This document shows positions 13,663 through 25,591 of a DNA stretch of 64,000 bases, piece by piece. The notes under the pieces are model-generated. The model did no database searches and was not told where the DNA came from. It worked only from the letters and a program-made list of their open reading frames with translations. The stretch is from Allodiplogaster sudhausi (Eukaryota > Nematoda > Chromadorea > Rhabditida > Diplogasteridae): contig CALZFC010000055.1 of assembly GCA_945643635.1 (NCBI GenBank), forward strand, positions 242,501 to 306,500. The letters are read 5' to 3'. Every line of letters begins with the position of its first letter. The stretch's first letter is position 1. The translations under genes and the position numbers were made by a program.

Positions 13663-15417
13663 TCACAAAATACGCGTAATCCGGCGCACCGCGGCCTTGG
13701 GAGCCCGCCACCGACAAAGCTTTGTCATTAAGAAGAAAATACAAATAAAAAGTACAAATGATAGGAATAGGTAGAAACGGGTGGGCTGCTGATCGCTAAT
13801 CGTATTCGGTAGTGCTGGGTTCATCCAATCAACGGGGCCCAATTGTTCCATGTCTTCTCTGGTCATCTGCTGCAAACAATTTAATCTGTTTCTGTTTGTT
13901 TATGAGTTATTTTATATCGTTAAGAACCTCGAAGAGAGAGGGGCCGCTGTTCAGCGACACTACACGACCAAAGGCATTGGCTTGCTTATCCGTAACATCG
14001 CTGTAATGAGGACTATCCAACATTTCAGTAACAAGCAGACAATCTTACAGTGGGAATGACATGTTAAGAAGAGGCGAAGGCGGAAATTCATGGAAGGAGT
14101 AACAAATCGGCATTGCTTTGTGGATAGGAATTCCATCTTCACCGTACGACTCCACAACATTAGAAAGGGCTGCGAGATGTTCTCCATTCTTACTTCTACG
14201 AGGAGATTCTTCATTTCCTTTCAGTCCACTCTCAACAAGGAGACTAAAAAGTAGATGAAACGGCAGGAAAAGAATAAACCGTGGTTAAAGAATTGCAGAA
14301 GGCAACAGGTATTCCGTAGGCGGCAGCATCAACGAGGACGTCTACGAGAGGAACACAAGACTCGCTGCGAGTGTCGAGACAAGAGGAATCCGTGAGGAGA
14401 GACACGAAGCCAGATTCCGACTTGTTGCTTCTCACCAGAGCGAAGATCGGAACATTCACTCGCTTCTGCTGGCCCACATCTCCACTCAGCAGTTCATCCG
14501 TCTCAAGAGAAGAAATAAAGGAGGGTAGGAAGAAGAAGGTTGACGAATGAGAAAGAGAATAACAATGTCAGTGAGCTGAGCGAAGGAGAGAAGAGCATGC
14601 TCGGGTGCCTTGATAATGGTCGATGCACTGCGGAGAGCGAAGCGAGCACCCGCAATGGCCAGTCGGCCCTCCACTATCCGAGACCCCAGCTCAAGTCCCC
14701 ACGGGCTCAGCAAGTCGTTCAGGGCAGGCACATTCGCGCCACCAGTGGCCGGAGTCCACCACTGCCTGTCAATGGAGATCTCATCAAGGCTAACATCTAA
14801 TTCTAAGATACTACTGACTTGCTGTTCTCATCAAAGAACTTGATCTTCTCCATAACTTGAAGGTTATACCATTCAGCAAAGACCAGCAAATTCAGCCCCT
14901 TTTCATTCACCTGAATTTATCTAGGTAATAAAGAAAAATATTTCAAATACTTTTCCCGAACAGCAGACAGGAGAACGTACCGCGGTCCTAATAGCAACAA
15001 TTTCTTCCTTGAAGAACTCTTCTTCGGGATCAATTAACATGTAAACGGAATAGACAGTGAGGTCCACACATGTAGCAGGCTCACTTAGAATCTTTAAAAA
15101 AAGACCGATTAACGGATCTTCTATCAACGAGTGTGTGAATAGAAGAGACCTCAATGAAGAATCCGTCGGCCCGGAGATGTTGGTAGAAGAGACGGAAGTT
15201 AGTGTGTGGATGGTCGCCATTCCAATCAAGGGGATTCTGTTTCTCCCGCAGATCATCGCGTGGAATGTAGCCGGGAGGGTAGCGGATGCTACGGAATTGG
15301 TCCCACAATATTCGCTGGCTTAAATTAAGAAAACGTCATACAGAACAAAGGTCACATAATATCCTCTGGCGACTAAAAGAGAAGAAGAGTGCGAGAAAGA
15401 GAGTGATAGGGAGAGAA

Positions 15418-15448
<31 letters not shown>

Positions 15449-17813
15449 GAGAGATAGTAGAGGAGTGAGAGGGAAATAAAAGAACGAACCTGCGCGCAGG
15501 CGTAGGGACGATGCGAACACGCAACAAAAAAGCAGTTGAGGCAACACGACGCTCTCCGTACTCGTTTGTCTGGAATTGCCAGAGATATTTATAAATAGAG
15601 AAGAGAAATTGAATGGAGGATCGATGAAACACTGAGACACATAGGAAGAAAAGAATATAATAGTGAAAAAAGAAATAAAAGTACGATACTTACAACCACA
15701 GTGACTCGAATACGTCCAGCTGCAGTGCCCTCGAAAGAAGAGGAATTGGAGTGGACAGAAAGATGAAGGGCCAGGTAACCACTCCAGGGCCACACACGTC
15801 GGGAATACGAAATGGCAACGGCTAGACGGAGACCCTCTTCTTCAGTGAAGGGCTCCCACACTGGCTGAACAGATGCTGATATCTCTCATTCTCTCCTCCA
15901 TTCACTGACAGGTTCTTCGATGCTGCCGGAAACTGCGAGGCCATTGATGATGGTGACATTGATAATGAGGGGAAGGCGGCCGCTGTAGAGGGGTTCTGAG
16001 CAGAATGGCCACATGTACGGGCATTCCGTGCCATCCACGTAGGGCGGGAAGAGTCTGGCACAACAGATCTTTCCTCCCTTACACTTCCCCTTAATTTAAG
16101 TGTCTTGGGTGAAGACTAACGATATGATCGGTTGGTACTTCCGCATGAACTTGTAGGACTTGAGTAGATTGAAGCTGCCCGCCCCCTGTTCAAAGAGAGA
16201 GGCCGAGTCTGGCAGTCGATCCGCCCCCTCCAGTAACGCCTGCTTAACTACTCCGGCATTCCACAGAGAACGGTCCTCGATTCCACTGAGAACACAAATA
16301 ATGAGCCAGCTTGCCTACAGTTGTAATGTACACCTCAGCATGAGAGCCACGGCACCCGCAACAACGGGCGAGGCCACCGAAGTGCCAGAGAGTGCACGGC
16401 AGCGACCGTCCAAGGCGGAGCCGTGTACCCCCGCCCCGAAGCTGACAACGTCCGGCTTCACTCGGCCATAGCCTCCTGCAAGCAAGGCAAGTCTGGAGTG
16501 ACAGCGAGAAGATTAAGGACCAACCAGGAAGCTCCCACATCGTCATCCCTCGCGAAGAGAAGCGGGCCAGCTTCTTGTCGACAGTAACTCCGCCCACTCC
16601 AATGACATCCATCTGGTCAGCTGGGTTGTTCAGTGTCCTGCAATTAATGAATTACGAGAGATGAATAATCAATAGGCGAAGAACCCAAAGGAAGGCCCAT
16701 CGTTGCCAATTGCAGAGATCAGAATGATTCCGTTAGCAGTCAGCTCGCACACTTTGTCTATGAAGGGGCGATCAGTGAAGTCTGGACCACCGATACTGTA
16801 AAATGAATGAGGTTCACTTCAATGGAGTGCGCTGTTGCACCTCAGGTTGACGATGTTGATTCCTCGCATTATTGCATGATTAAAAGCATCAAGAAACCAC
16901 GAAGTGTATGAGACCTGAAGAGTAGATCAGAAACCGTTACAATATATTTCGATTTAACTGGCCTGTTTACGCGTGAATAGCTTGTAGATAAATAATTGAG
17001 CAGCAGGCGCAAATCCGGGGCATTCGTTGCTTGAACCAGCGATGACTCCACTAACAAATGTTCCGTGGCCAACACCTACCGTCAAGAATGAATGTACTGT
17101 TTCTACGTAGAGCGTAGAAAGGAAATAGACTGAAGTACCGTCGTCGGCTGTCCTCTCATTCGTCCAATCCGTTCGTTCAATAACATTTCGAAAATGAGGA
17201 TGCTTTTGAGGAAGGCCGGTATCGAAGACTGCCACCTTCACTCCTTGACCTGGTCAGGGACTATATTCTTTCCATTCTTGGTTCAGGAACAACCTTTCAG
17301 CCCCATGTCCCAGAGTTGTTCAGCATTGAGAAGATGCGTGACTCGTTGGATCTCTGCTGGCCGGTGAACGGGAGACTTCCGGGCAAGCAACGAAGACACT
17401 GCTTTGTCACGACAAAGGCTACGGATTCTTGGAGAGCCTTGCAGCGACTGTTTCACTTCCTGCTCTTCACTATCCGGAATCTCAACAAATGATCCCTCTG
17501 ATACTCTCTCTCTTCTAGACTACGAAGAACCTCCACAACATCGAAGTCGCTTAAAGAGTTAGGTCGATGGTGCACATTTACTGCGAAGGAAGACAGCAAA
17601 GTTTGCAGAAGGGAAAGCCGAGTTCCCACATCGTAGTAGCCATCATAAGAGATTATCAGATCGGAAAGAGGACAACTGATAGCTGGTTGTCGCTACAGTA
17701 CACTTCCCACCCAGCACACTGTGAACTACGAGCCTCGAACCTGTGCTTGTGTTGGTGGATGCAGCGAGGGCGAGGAATGACAAGAAGCCAACTCCACACT
17801 CCAGTAACAGCAT
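13663..17813 (-). CDS. MBTPS1: Site-1 protease (membrane-bound transcription factor peptidase), multi-exon
   Basis: Subtilisin-family serine protease of the Golgi lumen that, in animals, cleaves SREBP/ATF6-type substrates. The ATG at 17,813 starts a hydrophobic signal-like leader ([19 protein letters not shown]). Downstream on the minus strand: [18 protein letters not shown] (pro-region end), catalytic Asp in [18 protein letters not shown] (about 17,220), catalytic His in [15 protein letters not shown] (about 17,060), [44 protein letters not shown] with the oxyanion Asn, MDVIGVGGV, and catalytic Ser in [18 protein letters not shown] (about 16,380). The C-terminal lumenal part keeps [22 protein letters not shown] and [15 protein letters not shown]. 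One transmembrane helix near 13,750 ([17 protein letters not shown]) and a basic tail close the protein. All triad residues are present, so an active enzyme is expected. A (GA)n tract at 15,408-15,466 is intronic. Confidence 0.94.
15408..15466. repeat. (GA)n microsatellite
   Basis: Dinucleotide GA tract within an MBTPS1 intron. Confidence 0.85.
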
Positions 17814-18587
17814 GACATTCTGCCTCTCTTCTTACTCGTCCCAAACACACATTTCCTTCAATCTCCTACAATTCTTTCTCATTAGCATCTTAATCTTGAA
17901 CAAAGTAAGTTCTCTGCTTTGCGAAACACGACGCGATAAGTAAGGACACAAAATAATGGATCTGATTTACACGTTCCTAGTAATCAAGGGCATTTGTGAA
18001 TATGTACTCGGATAGCTACGCATTAGACATATAATTAAGAATACGGCCTACCAAGATAGATTAGTAATACAAGTGCTGAGTGAAGGGAGCCAAGCTAGGG
18101 AAAGAAGTATTCGCTTAAGCCACTTACAAATTAAGCTTTCAATTCATCTTCAACTGTTCTTTCTTAATATCAAAAATGAATTCCATCTAAAAAATAAAAT
18201 GTTGGTAAACAAAAGCAAGATAAGTGAATATCACATCTAGTTACTAACAGAACAAATCTATAAACTAATGTCGTGCGGAAGAGCGAAAGCATGAGGAAGA
18301 TTTACTGACTAGTTATATTTTATCGTGGTCCATCTACAAACTATCTACATCTCGAATTTTTTGATCAAAAATTCTTCGAATCTTTTCGCTAAGCCAAGAT
18401 ACCAAGAAGACTTTCTGCCAGTTGATGCCCTCTCTTTCTCTTTCTCTCTATTGTCGCCTAGTTTGCGTATGGGCGAGAGAGTAAATGAATCGCCATCAAA
18501 TAGAAAGCTTCCTCATCTTATAATCGTTAAAAATAATGACAAGACAACTCACACGTATCGTATAATGAATGATTTGATCGATTTGTG
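17814..18587. other. Intergenic spacer, no gene seen
   Basis: AT-rich 774-bp interval between the MBTPS1 start and the T6PP stop, both genes on the minus strand. It would contain the MBTPS1 promoter and T6PP 3' UTR. I see no coding exon or repeat in it. Confidence 0.5.
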
Positions 18588-20667
18588 CTAATTCTGAAGA
18601 GCGGAAGAAGGGAGGGAGCGGGAGATGAGAAGATGGGCGACAGCTGAATGGAAGACATCCGGGCAGGAGACGAAGCAGCAGCGGGACTCGTCTTGCACAA
18701 GCACGCGCACTCTCTCGCGCAGCTCTTCCTTCTCCCCCACGAACAGCGCCATCGTCCCTTCAGGGTTCTGTTCCAGGGCGTAGGCAAGCATTGGCAGGTC
18801 ACTGCTCGTGTCTCCAGCTATCAGGACTTTCCCATGCTGGAGAGACTGCCGAGTGGACTGAAGGAGACGCGCCACTCCGTCCCCTTTGTTCCACACGCTT
18901 CCCGAAGAGTGGAGACACACTTCCACTTCTAGCTCAGTCGAGCGATCGAAGACAAGGATCTGAGAAGAAGGGCATCCTTGCAAGAAGAAGTTGACAACAG
19001 ACTTTGTTGTATGGGTCAACGCGGTGCATTCTCTCCTTCACGGCATCCTGGTATCTCTCCGACAGATCCGGCTCCACGTGGCCACACACAGTTTGTACAC
19101 CCAACGTCAAACGATCAACCTTAATACATATCGTTTAAATTAATCACAAACTGTTGCATTGCACCGCGTAATATATTGTAACAAAAAAAACCCCACACTT
19201 ACTTTACGCTGAACTCCACTGCCCACCAGACCGAACTGAGAGTACTCGCCATTGCCAAGCAAGCTGCTCATCTAGACTCAATACAAATGATTAAGAATTC
19301 ACAAGGAAGTAATCGAAGAACCTCGTCAGAAAGGCGCTGAAGGGCATCGAGGCCTTCTTCAGAGACTCCGTCGTCGTGCACGATTCGACGTCCTCGCAAC
19401 CACCATTCGCGACCCCACGAACCACTTAACATTCACCATTTCTGAAGGTCAAATGATAAACTGATGACTGTGAAAGAACCGCAAAGGAAGAAAGACCTTA
19501 TCAGATAACTAAAAGACATGCCTGAATATAAGTGGACCGTCGATAGGAAGTGAAGTCAAGTCAAGAATGCCAGGGCCTCGAAGAGGGCCAGCAGTCAAGA
19601 CGGCGGCGAGGCGGGTGAAAGCAGCGAAGCGAGCCATGCACACTGCACTATACACTGGCTGAACAAGGAACGAATTACCACGGCCACGCAGAAATCTTAT
19701 GTGCTCTCACTTGAACATTTGTTGCATATTGCGAGCAGTAGTTCTTCATAGTTCCATCCCAATCCGTAATAAATATAGGCTTGTCATCGCCTTCGCTGCT
19801 TGAAACAAATCGGTCCAGGAATCTTAATACGTCAATATGCTTAGAAATTACTTGCAAACTTTTTTTTATTATTCCAGTTTACAAAATATGAGCATCGTTA
19901 AGCAAATTATAAGGCTAACTTGACAGCTTCGGCTACTTCGATGTGGAATTGGGTCGGGCTGACGGGGTGGTACGGAGCAAGAATAGAATCCAGATCCACT
20001 GCTCCGAGCACCTCCTCTACAGTTCGTTCAATATCAGAACCGGCTAGTCTATTCAGAAATTCGACATCCTGAAAGACATATTGGAGGTCACTTAAAATTT
20101 GAAGCCGAATGGACGGATAAATACGCAATTCAAGTGAAAACTCGTATTCTACCTTGGTTAAGCCGACAATTTCGTCATTAATATTAACTGAGAAAGACTG
20201 AGAAGATGCAGTCATATGGCGTTGCCCATCACTAGATGTACGTGAATCTCGAAGAAGAGCTAGCGAGCTTGTTAAATCTCTCAGCTGCAATTATGACAAT
20301 TTACACGGGTTCGGAAAAAAGTAGATTCTCAGTGAAATAGAAGCAATTAATCGGCTACCTCGTCCTGGGGAACTCTAGCATCGTTTAGAAGAGTAATAAC
20401 GAGTTTTCTTCTGACCTCTTGCATCTAAATTATTTTGGAAGTAAATTAAAAAATAAAGCTGGGAAAGTTAGCTACTGACATCATACATGAGCTTTTTAAA
20501 CTCATCAACGGTCTCTTCATGTCCGATCTCTTCCGTTTCTTCTGCAACAACCAAGCAAAATGCAGAAATCCTTGGATAGAAAATGATACCCGACTAGAAA
20601 AAAGCGATCATAAAACAGTATGTATAATCAGCCAACCCTGAGCTCGATTTTCGATGTCAGCAGTCAT
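18588..20667 (-). CDS. gob-1: Trehalose-6-phosphate phosphatase, GOB-1 type (multi-exon)
   Basis: HAD-superfamily phosphatase that converts trehalose 6-phosphate to trehalose. Minus-strand exons: ATG at 20,667 (MTADIENRAQ), TVDEFKKLMYD, MQEVRRKLVITLLNDARV (about 20,400), a helical N-terminal domain (QSFSVNINDEIVGLTK, about 20,180; VDLDSILAPYHPVSPTQFHI, about 19,960), HAD motif I IFITDWDGTMKNYCSQYATN (about 19,750; nucleophile and acid Asp), AVLTAGPLRGPGILDLTSLP, GSWGREWWLRG, VGSGVQRKVDRLTLGVQTVC, MHRVDP, SQILVFDRSTELEVEV, motif IV-like VLIAGDTSSDLPML, and the conserved end DESRCCFVSCPDVFHSAVAHLL. The two-domain layout and the terminal Cys-Cys...Cys motif match nematode T6PP, not the insect TPS-TPP fusion. 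The catalytic Asp pairs are intact. A specific gene symbol is by family resemblance. Confidence 0.92.
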
Positions 20668-21953
20668 TGTTTCGCAGCTAGAAAGACATCCGCCAGAGTT
20701 GCGTAGACTTATTCCTGAACAGGCAAAGTGTAGTCAGTGTTCGGACTAATCGAAGAGGCTTATTCGTGTCCTCGACACGTGATCGAAGTATTGGCAACAA
20801 AACAAAGAGCAGCGAAAGTGTTAGCAGGCTAGACTGGAGACAAAAACAAGAACATCCGGCCAAATGCCAGCACATTCCTCGATCCTTACAGAAACCAGCC
20901 ATTACGAGCTCAATAGAAGCTCAAAGAACAGTCAGACATTAGACAGCGGGGCGATGAATTCCGTGAAATGAGCATGAGTTAAAGCAGGCCAAGCACATGA
21001 ACTCGAGCCTCAAAGGCGGCGGCGCATGTGATTGTCCATGATTGATGATGTTGCCAAGAAAGTTTTGCAGACGTAAATGACGGCTAAAGGCGGACAGCCA
21101 GGTGGGCAAGTTGGTGATACATCGCGCGGTTCTTTCAACTAGTAAAATTATTTTAATTCGTGAGCTCTTTTTTCTGTCAGCCGAAATGCATCCTTTTAGT
21201 CAAATGGTCTTATCAGTGAGGGTCCCTGGCTACTTAATTCGAGTTTAGAACATCGTCTTAGCTAACCTCATTGGCGTTCTCTTAATATCTAATCTCATTA
21301 TCGTTTTCTTTACATCTTAAAAAAGGAAAAGCTTTATCTGCTGGCAAAAGCAGGCACCGTTTCATAGATTCGAAAAGAGGTTTTTTCTATGTTTATTACG
21401 GTAATAGTTCGCATGCTATGAGGACATAGCAGGTCACAATATAAACATCTTTTTCTTATAATTAAGTCCCGTACAAGCTTGCAAGAACAAAAATAAATTT
21501 CGGTGTTCGAAAAAAAATAAAGCGAGATTTCGGAATTTAAGGAATTAGGATTTTAAGGCTACGTACGAGTTATCAGCATGGCCTTATCACCACCTTGCAA
21601 TTTATTTTGTATTGTATTCGGGCTCATTTTCTTTAGAATGTTTATTTTCCAGCTTTTGTTCTTTCAGCGGCTTTACTTTAATCGATGTGATTCTTCTCAC
21701 TTTTAAAACTCTTAGCGTATTTTTTCACCTTTGACTGTCAGCGATTCTCTTCTGCTTGAATGCCCCATTGTGTTAAATGGATTCAACCTTTTTTATAAAC
21801 CGTTATACCTTTGCTGCTGTTGACATCTTCATATAATGGATGCGTTCCAGAAGAAGTTTGTTCATGGATTGTTTGAGGTATCGAAATAGCTGAGTAGTGT
21901 CCGTAAGAGGGAGGAATTGGATGGCCGAGCGGGAACTTGCCCTCTCTTGTGAC
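20668..21953. promoter_or_regulatory. Divergent intergenic region, T6PP (-) / MVB12 (+)
   Basis: 1.29 kb between two start codons facing away from each other, so it must contain both promoters. It is AT-rich with no conserved coding exon. A 74-codon minus-strand frame at 20,678-20,902 with a hydrophobic stretch has no supporting homology and sits just upstream of the T6PP ATG. No core promoter motif can be named with confidence. Confidence 0.45.
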
Positions 21954-23325
21954 ATGAGCGGAGAGACGCTGCCCATCACCGCCCTTTGCATCGTCGCGGA
22001 CAAGAATAAATGTCCCAATGGATTCTCCGCAGTAGGTTTAAAAAAAGAGATGTTGCTTTAAAAAAATCCTTTCGCTTGAAATAACATCTTTCTATTACAT
22101 TGCTAATATATTTATAGATTATGAAGACGCAGGACGACGGCTCTGACGCTGATTTGTGGCGAGAGAGCGCCTTTTCCATCTTCTCCAGGCCAGTTCGATA
22201 CATCGCTGTCAGCCGTGAAGATAAAAACTCACCCCCTGTCAGCTTTTTCGTATTTTTCTGTGATTCTCAAGTGAAAAGTCAGGCCTTGCGACTTTACCGA
22301 TTCGTTTTCCAGGCTTCTCGAGCTGTTGTGACCGATCTGACCGTTGTGAAAGACAATGAACCCGTTCCTCACGGCTACATCGCAGTTGATTACACCGCGG
22401 ATTCAAGTTTGTTCAACATCTTGTTGTTTCTTTATCGTGTTATCGACTTTTTAAACTTTTATTACTTCCTGTAAATTTTACTCTTTCAGGGGAAAAGGCA
22501 CTTCGGAAGCGTTTTCTCTGTGTGAAGACTGAGAAGCTGGAAAGTTGCGTCGATGCTCTGACAGAAGTTATCGTTCTTGCGAGAAGCAAGAAAACACCGA
22601 AGGATTATACTCTTGCTGGGTTGCTCCTTTTTTATGTTGCAATGTCTGCATCACTCTGTTTGGCACTGTTTATCAATGATTGTAGTGTTTCAGGGAAGTG
22701 GATGGAATCTTGGTTTGTTTCAAGACAGGCGTTATTCCCAAAACATACAGCCTTCGCCACAGTGCTTCGTTAGTTTTTTAACTTATTAAATTGTATTTCC
22801 AATATTCTTTTGGCAGATATGGTTATTGTGATCGAAAGTTGATCTTCTTGTAGTGAAGAAAGTGTTATAGAGAGCAGATGATCTCGGGAGGGTTGGGAGT
22901 GCATTCTGGGTCTTCCGTGTACCCCGGTCTGTCTTCTCACTCTACTCACTCCTCTCCACTCCCTGGCGAGCATCAGACTGCCTCTTCTTCCGGTATCAAC
23001 GCATTCACAATCAAGGTCACACTAAGAATTCATTGTACCATTGGGTTGGTTCGGCTACCGATACATTTAACACTATAATCCATACCCTTTAGACTCCTGC
23101 CACAGCTCCCCGTGGCGGTCTCGAGGACGTTCCATTCGTTGTCAATCCACTACTTAACATCCGAACTTCAAAGGTTACTCTTTCGACTGTTAAGTTGTGG
23201 TTTTTTCTATGAATTTCCTTCAGCCGTTCACTGGCCTGCCAGAACTTCCTGATGTGAAGAAACTGGACGGTCCAGAGTACAATTACGCTTTCAACTTGGA
23301 GCGGTCAACCCTCGTTCATAACTGA
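21954..23325 (+). CDS. MVB12: ESCRT-I subunit MVB12 (multi-exon)
   Basis: Endosomal sorting (ESCRT-I) subunit. Predicted exons: 21954-22031, 22118-22270, 22313-22406, 22490-22619, 22694-22768, 22817-22837, 22871-23015, 23093-23173, 23224-23325; all phases agree. An N-terminal MABP domain begins MSGETLPITALCIVADKN; the hallmark GSDADLWRESAF matches the MVB12 'DADLWK' motif, followed by RPVRYIAVSR, VVTDLTVVKDNEPVPHGY and FKTGVIPKTYSLRH. After a Ser/Pro/His-rich linker, the C-terminus carries a UMA domain: LEDVPFVVNPLL ... PEYNYAFNLERSTLVHN, where the EYNY-F-ER pattern is diagnostic. Two introns are tiny: 42 nt (22,271-22,312) and an apparent 33 nt (22,838-22,870). The encoded protein is about 290 residues, normal for the family. 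Confidence 0.88.
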
Positions 23326-23513
23326 CTTTACTTTCTTTTTATTGTATTGAATTTGACGTGTACATTATTTTTATTAAGGATTGATCTATTCTTCCTTCTT
23401 CGGGTGATTTCTCACCACCGTGAATTGCGTTCGCTTTTGTTTCCTTTCGTTTTCCGTCTTTCTGATGTGCCAGACCCTCTTAGCTTCTTTTATCTCTCTT
23501 TCGCTTCCTATCA

Positions 23514-23519
23514 AATAAA
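23514..23519 (+). terminator. Candidate AATAAA poly(A) signal, MVB12
   Basis: AATAAA about 190 bp past the MVB12 stop, the first on this strand in that interval. Weak evidence alone. Confidence 0.35.
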
Positions 23520-24277
23520 TGAACTTCTATTTGTGACTGTCTGCTAGCACAAGAGTAGTTGGTGTAGTTACATATGTCAGTTCTTAATGACATATAAAGA
23601 AAAGACGGATGGATTGGCAGTCTCTCGCTCTTCCTTCACTGATTATGAGTAGTTAATTTGACGCAGGCTGACTTCGTCTACATCTGAAGAGGATTTTGAA
23701 GGGCTTCATCTGCAAAGGGGACATTCTAAGCAACAGGAGTTCTCTTCTCTTTTCATATTGCTATGCCTCATTTGCGTTGAATGTCTCTGTGATTGAGGAC
23801 TCCGATGATGCGAAAGTATCCTGGCAACGGGCAGGCTCTGTTGCACCTGATTGCATTCAATGTTCAAGATAAAGAAAGAGAGAGAGAGAGAAGGGGAGTA
23901 ACTGAGAGGGTTGAGAAAAGGATATAATGGATGTGGTGGGGGAAGTAAAATGTAAAAGTATTCCTAGCAGTCACCATCTCTTGAGTGTAGAGCCTGTGAT
24001 TTCCGGGGAACTACAGTGTCTATCCCTCCAGCATGCGCATACATCTGTTTGTACAAGCCGTCCTAAAACATTTACTAAATGCCATTACTTACACTTAAAT
24101 GTGCTCAGTTCCAACGGTTGAAATTAGATCTGTCCTGCACTCTGCAAACTGAATGAGTCCATTTCCATCTAACCGTTCTCACCCGCCCCCGTCCTCGAAA
24201 TCGAAATCATTTCATGAAGGCGTGAGTCATTATGCCATTTCATGTCTTTCCAGGCTTATCAAGCCATCTGCGTCATT

Positions 24278-24298
24278 CTCTCCTTCTCTCTCTCTCTA

Positions 24299-24345
<47 letters not shown>

Positions 24346-24376
24346 TCTTTCTCTATCAGTCCCTCTCTCTAGCTCT

Positions 24377-24418
<42 letters not shown>

Positions 24419-24500
24419 TCGCCCTCTTCCTTCCTTTCCCTCTCTATCTCCCTCACTCCTTCTCTCTCCCTCTCTCCTTCTGTATCTGGTTTCTCACCCC
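24278..24500. repeat. (CT)n microsatellite with poly-C end
   Basis: About 200 bp of nearly perfect CT dinucleotides interrupted by CCCT, ending in a 10-base C run near 24,497. Confidence 0.9.
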
Positions 24501-24857
24501 CCCCCCCCTCCTCTCCGTGGCGATGACTTTGAAGCCTTTAAGGAGTGTGAGAGTAATCACGTGGTATAAGTGGTGAAAGATGGCGAGAAGTCATCCATCC
24601 GATTTCCTTTCTATTTCTGTCTTCCCTTTTACCTCTTCTCGCTTCCTTCTGTATTCAACTGTTCGCTCTTCTCTTTCCATTCCTCCTTCCCTTAAATTTT
24701 GATGACGAGAAGTCTTCGACAACTTCTTCATTGTCTTTCATATTCAACGGACGTAGAAGGTGCTTTTTCAGGTGTGGAAAAGTAAAGTGAAGTGGTTGCT
24801 GTGGAATAGAGCAAGTTTAGAACGGGTAGCTGAGAGAAAAAAGGAGATAAATCCACA

Positions 24858-24864
24858 GAGAGAA

Positions 24865-24914
<50 letters not shown>

Positions 24915-24952
24915 GAGAGAGAGAAGAGAAAGAGAGAGCAAGAGAGAAGAAC
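24858..24952. repeat. (GA)n microsatellite
   Basis: GA dinucleotide tract, opposite in polarity to the CT tracts on either side (24.3 and 25.1 kb). The three could pair as alternating inverted complements. Confidence 0.9.
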
Positions 24953-25112
24953 TGCGAAGTATGCTGTGGCGGTAGTCAGTCTTATGTACATTTGTTTGCG
25001 TACTTGCCAACTTCATGGCCGAAGCCAACGGAAAGGCGATCCTGCAGGGTGGCAGTTGCGTGTTCGACCTCTGCTATTCTGCCCTTTCTCATCATGCTAT
25101 TCAAACTCTCAC

Positions 25113-25176
<64 letters not shown>

Positions 25177-25236
25177 CCTCTCTCCCTCTCATCTCTCTTA
25201 TCTCTCTCACTCACTCACTCTATGCACTTTCACTCT

Positions 25237-25283
<47 letters not shown>

Positions 25284-25293
25284 GCAATTCTCT
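25113..25293. repeat. (CT)n microsatellite, two blocks
   Basis: Two CT blocks separated by a short CTCACTCACTC-rich spacer. Confidence 0.9.
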
Positions 25294-25591
25294 GTGTATC
25301 TCCCTTTCTCCCATTCCTTTCTATTCTGCCTCTGTATTATCCAGACGATGGTTCGAAGTAGGTTTCCTTCAGGTTGTTTCACGCGACTTGTTATCTTACT
25401 TTCACCTCTATAGTCATTATAACTGCTTCAAAGATTTCATACGGAGTGTTGCAAATTTATGATTTCGTACTGATTTTTCAGCTTCTCTCTCTATTTCCTT
25501 CTTCTTTTCGCCTTTTCACTTTCTCGGAGTTACATTATGCAATGACTTTTTTTCTTTCTACTTTTTTTTGCAAATGTATAGCTGATTGCAG

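Larger units (their letters stand above)
23330..25591. other. Intergenic, microsatellite-rich; upstream of Ras-like gene
   Basis: 2.3 kb with no identifiable coding exon. It contains long (CT)n, (GA)n and (CT)n tracts in alternating polarity. A pyrimidine tract and 'gattgcag' directly before the ATG at 25,592 leave open a 5' UTR intron of the next gene. Long Ser/Leu frames here are microsatellite artefacts. Confidence 0.55.

Noticed and set aside
20678..20902. 74-codon minus-strand frame with a hydrophobic segment as a secreted peptide gene
   Set aside because: No homology or splice context, and it overlaps the T6PP 5' flank; too short to support.
24153..25462. Several 94-156-codon Ser/Leu-rich frames
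   Set aside because: Translations of (CT)n tracts in three overlapping frames; no conserved sequence outside the tracts.
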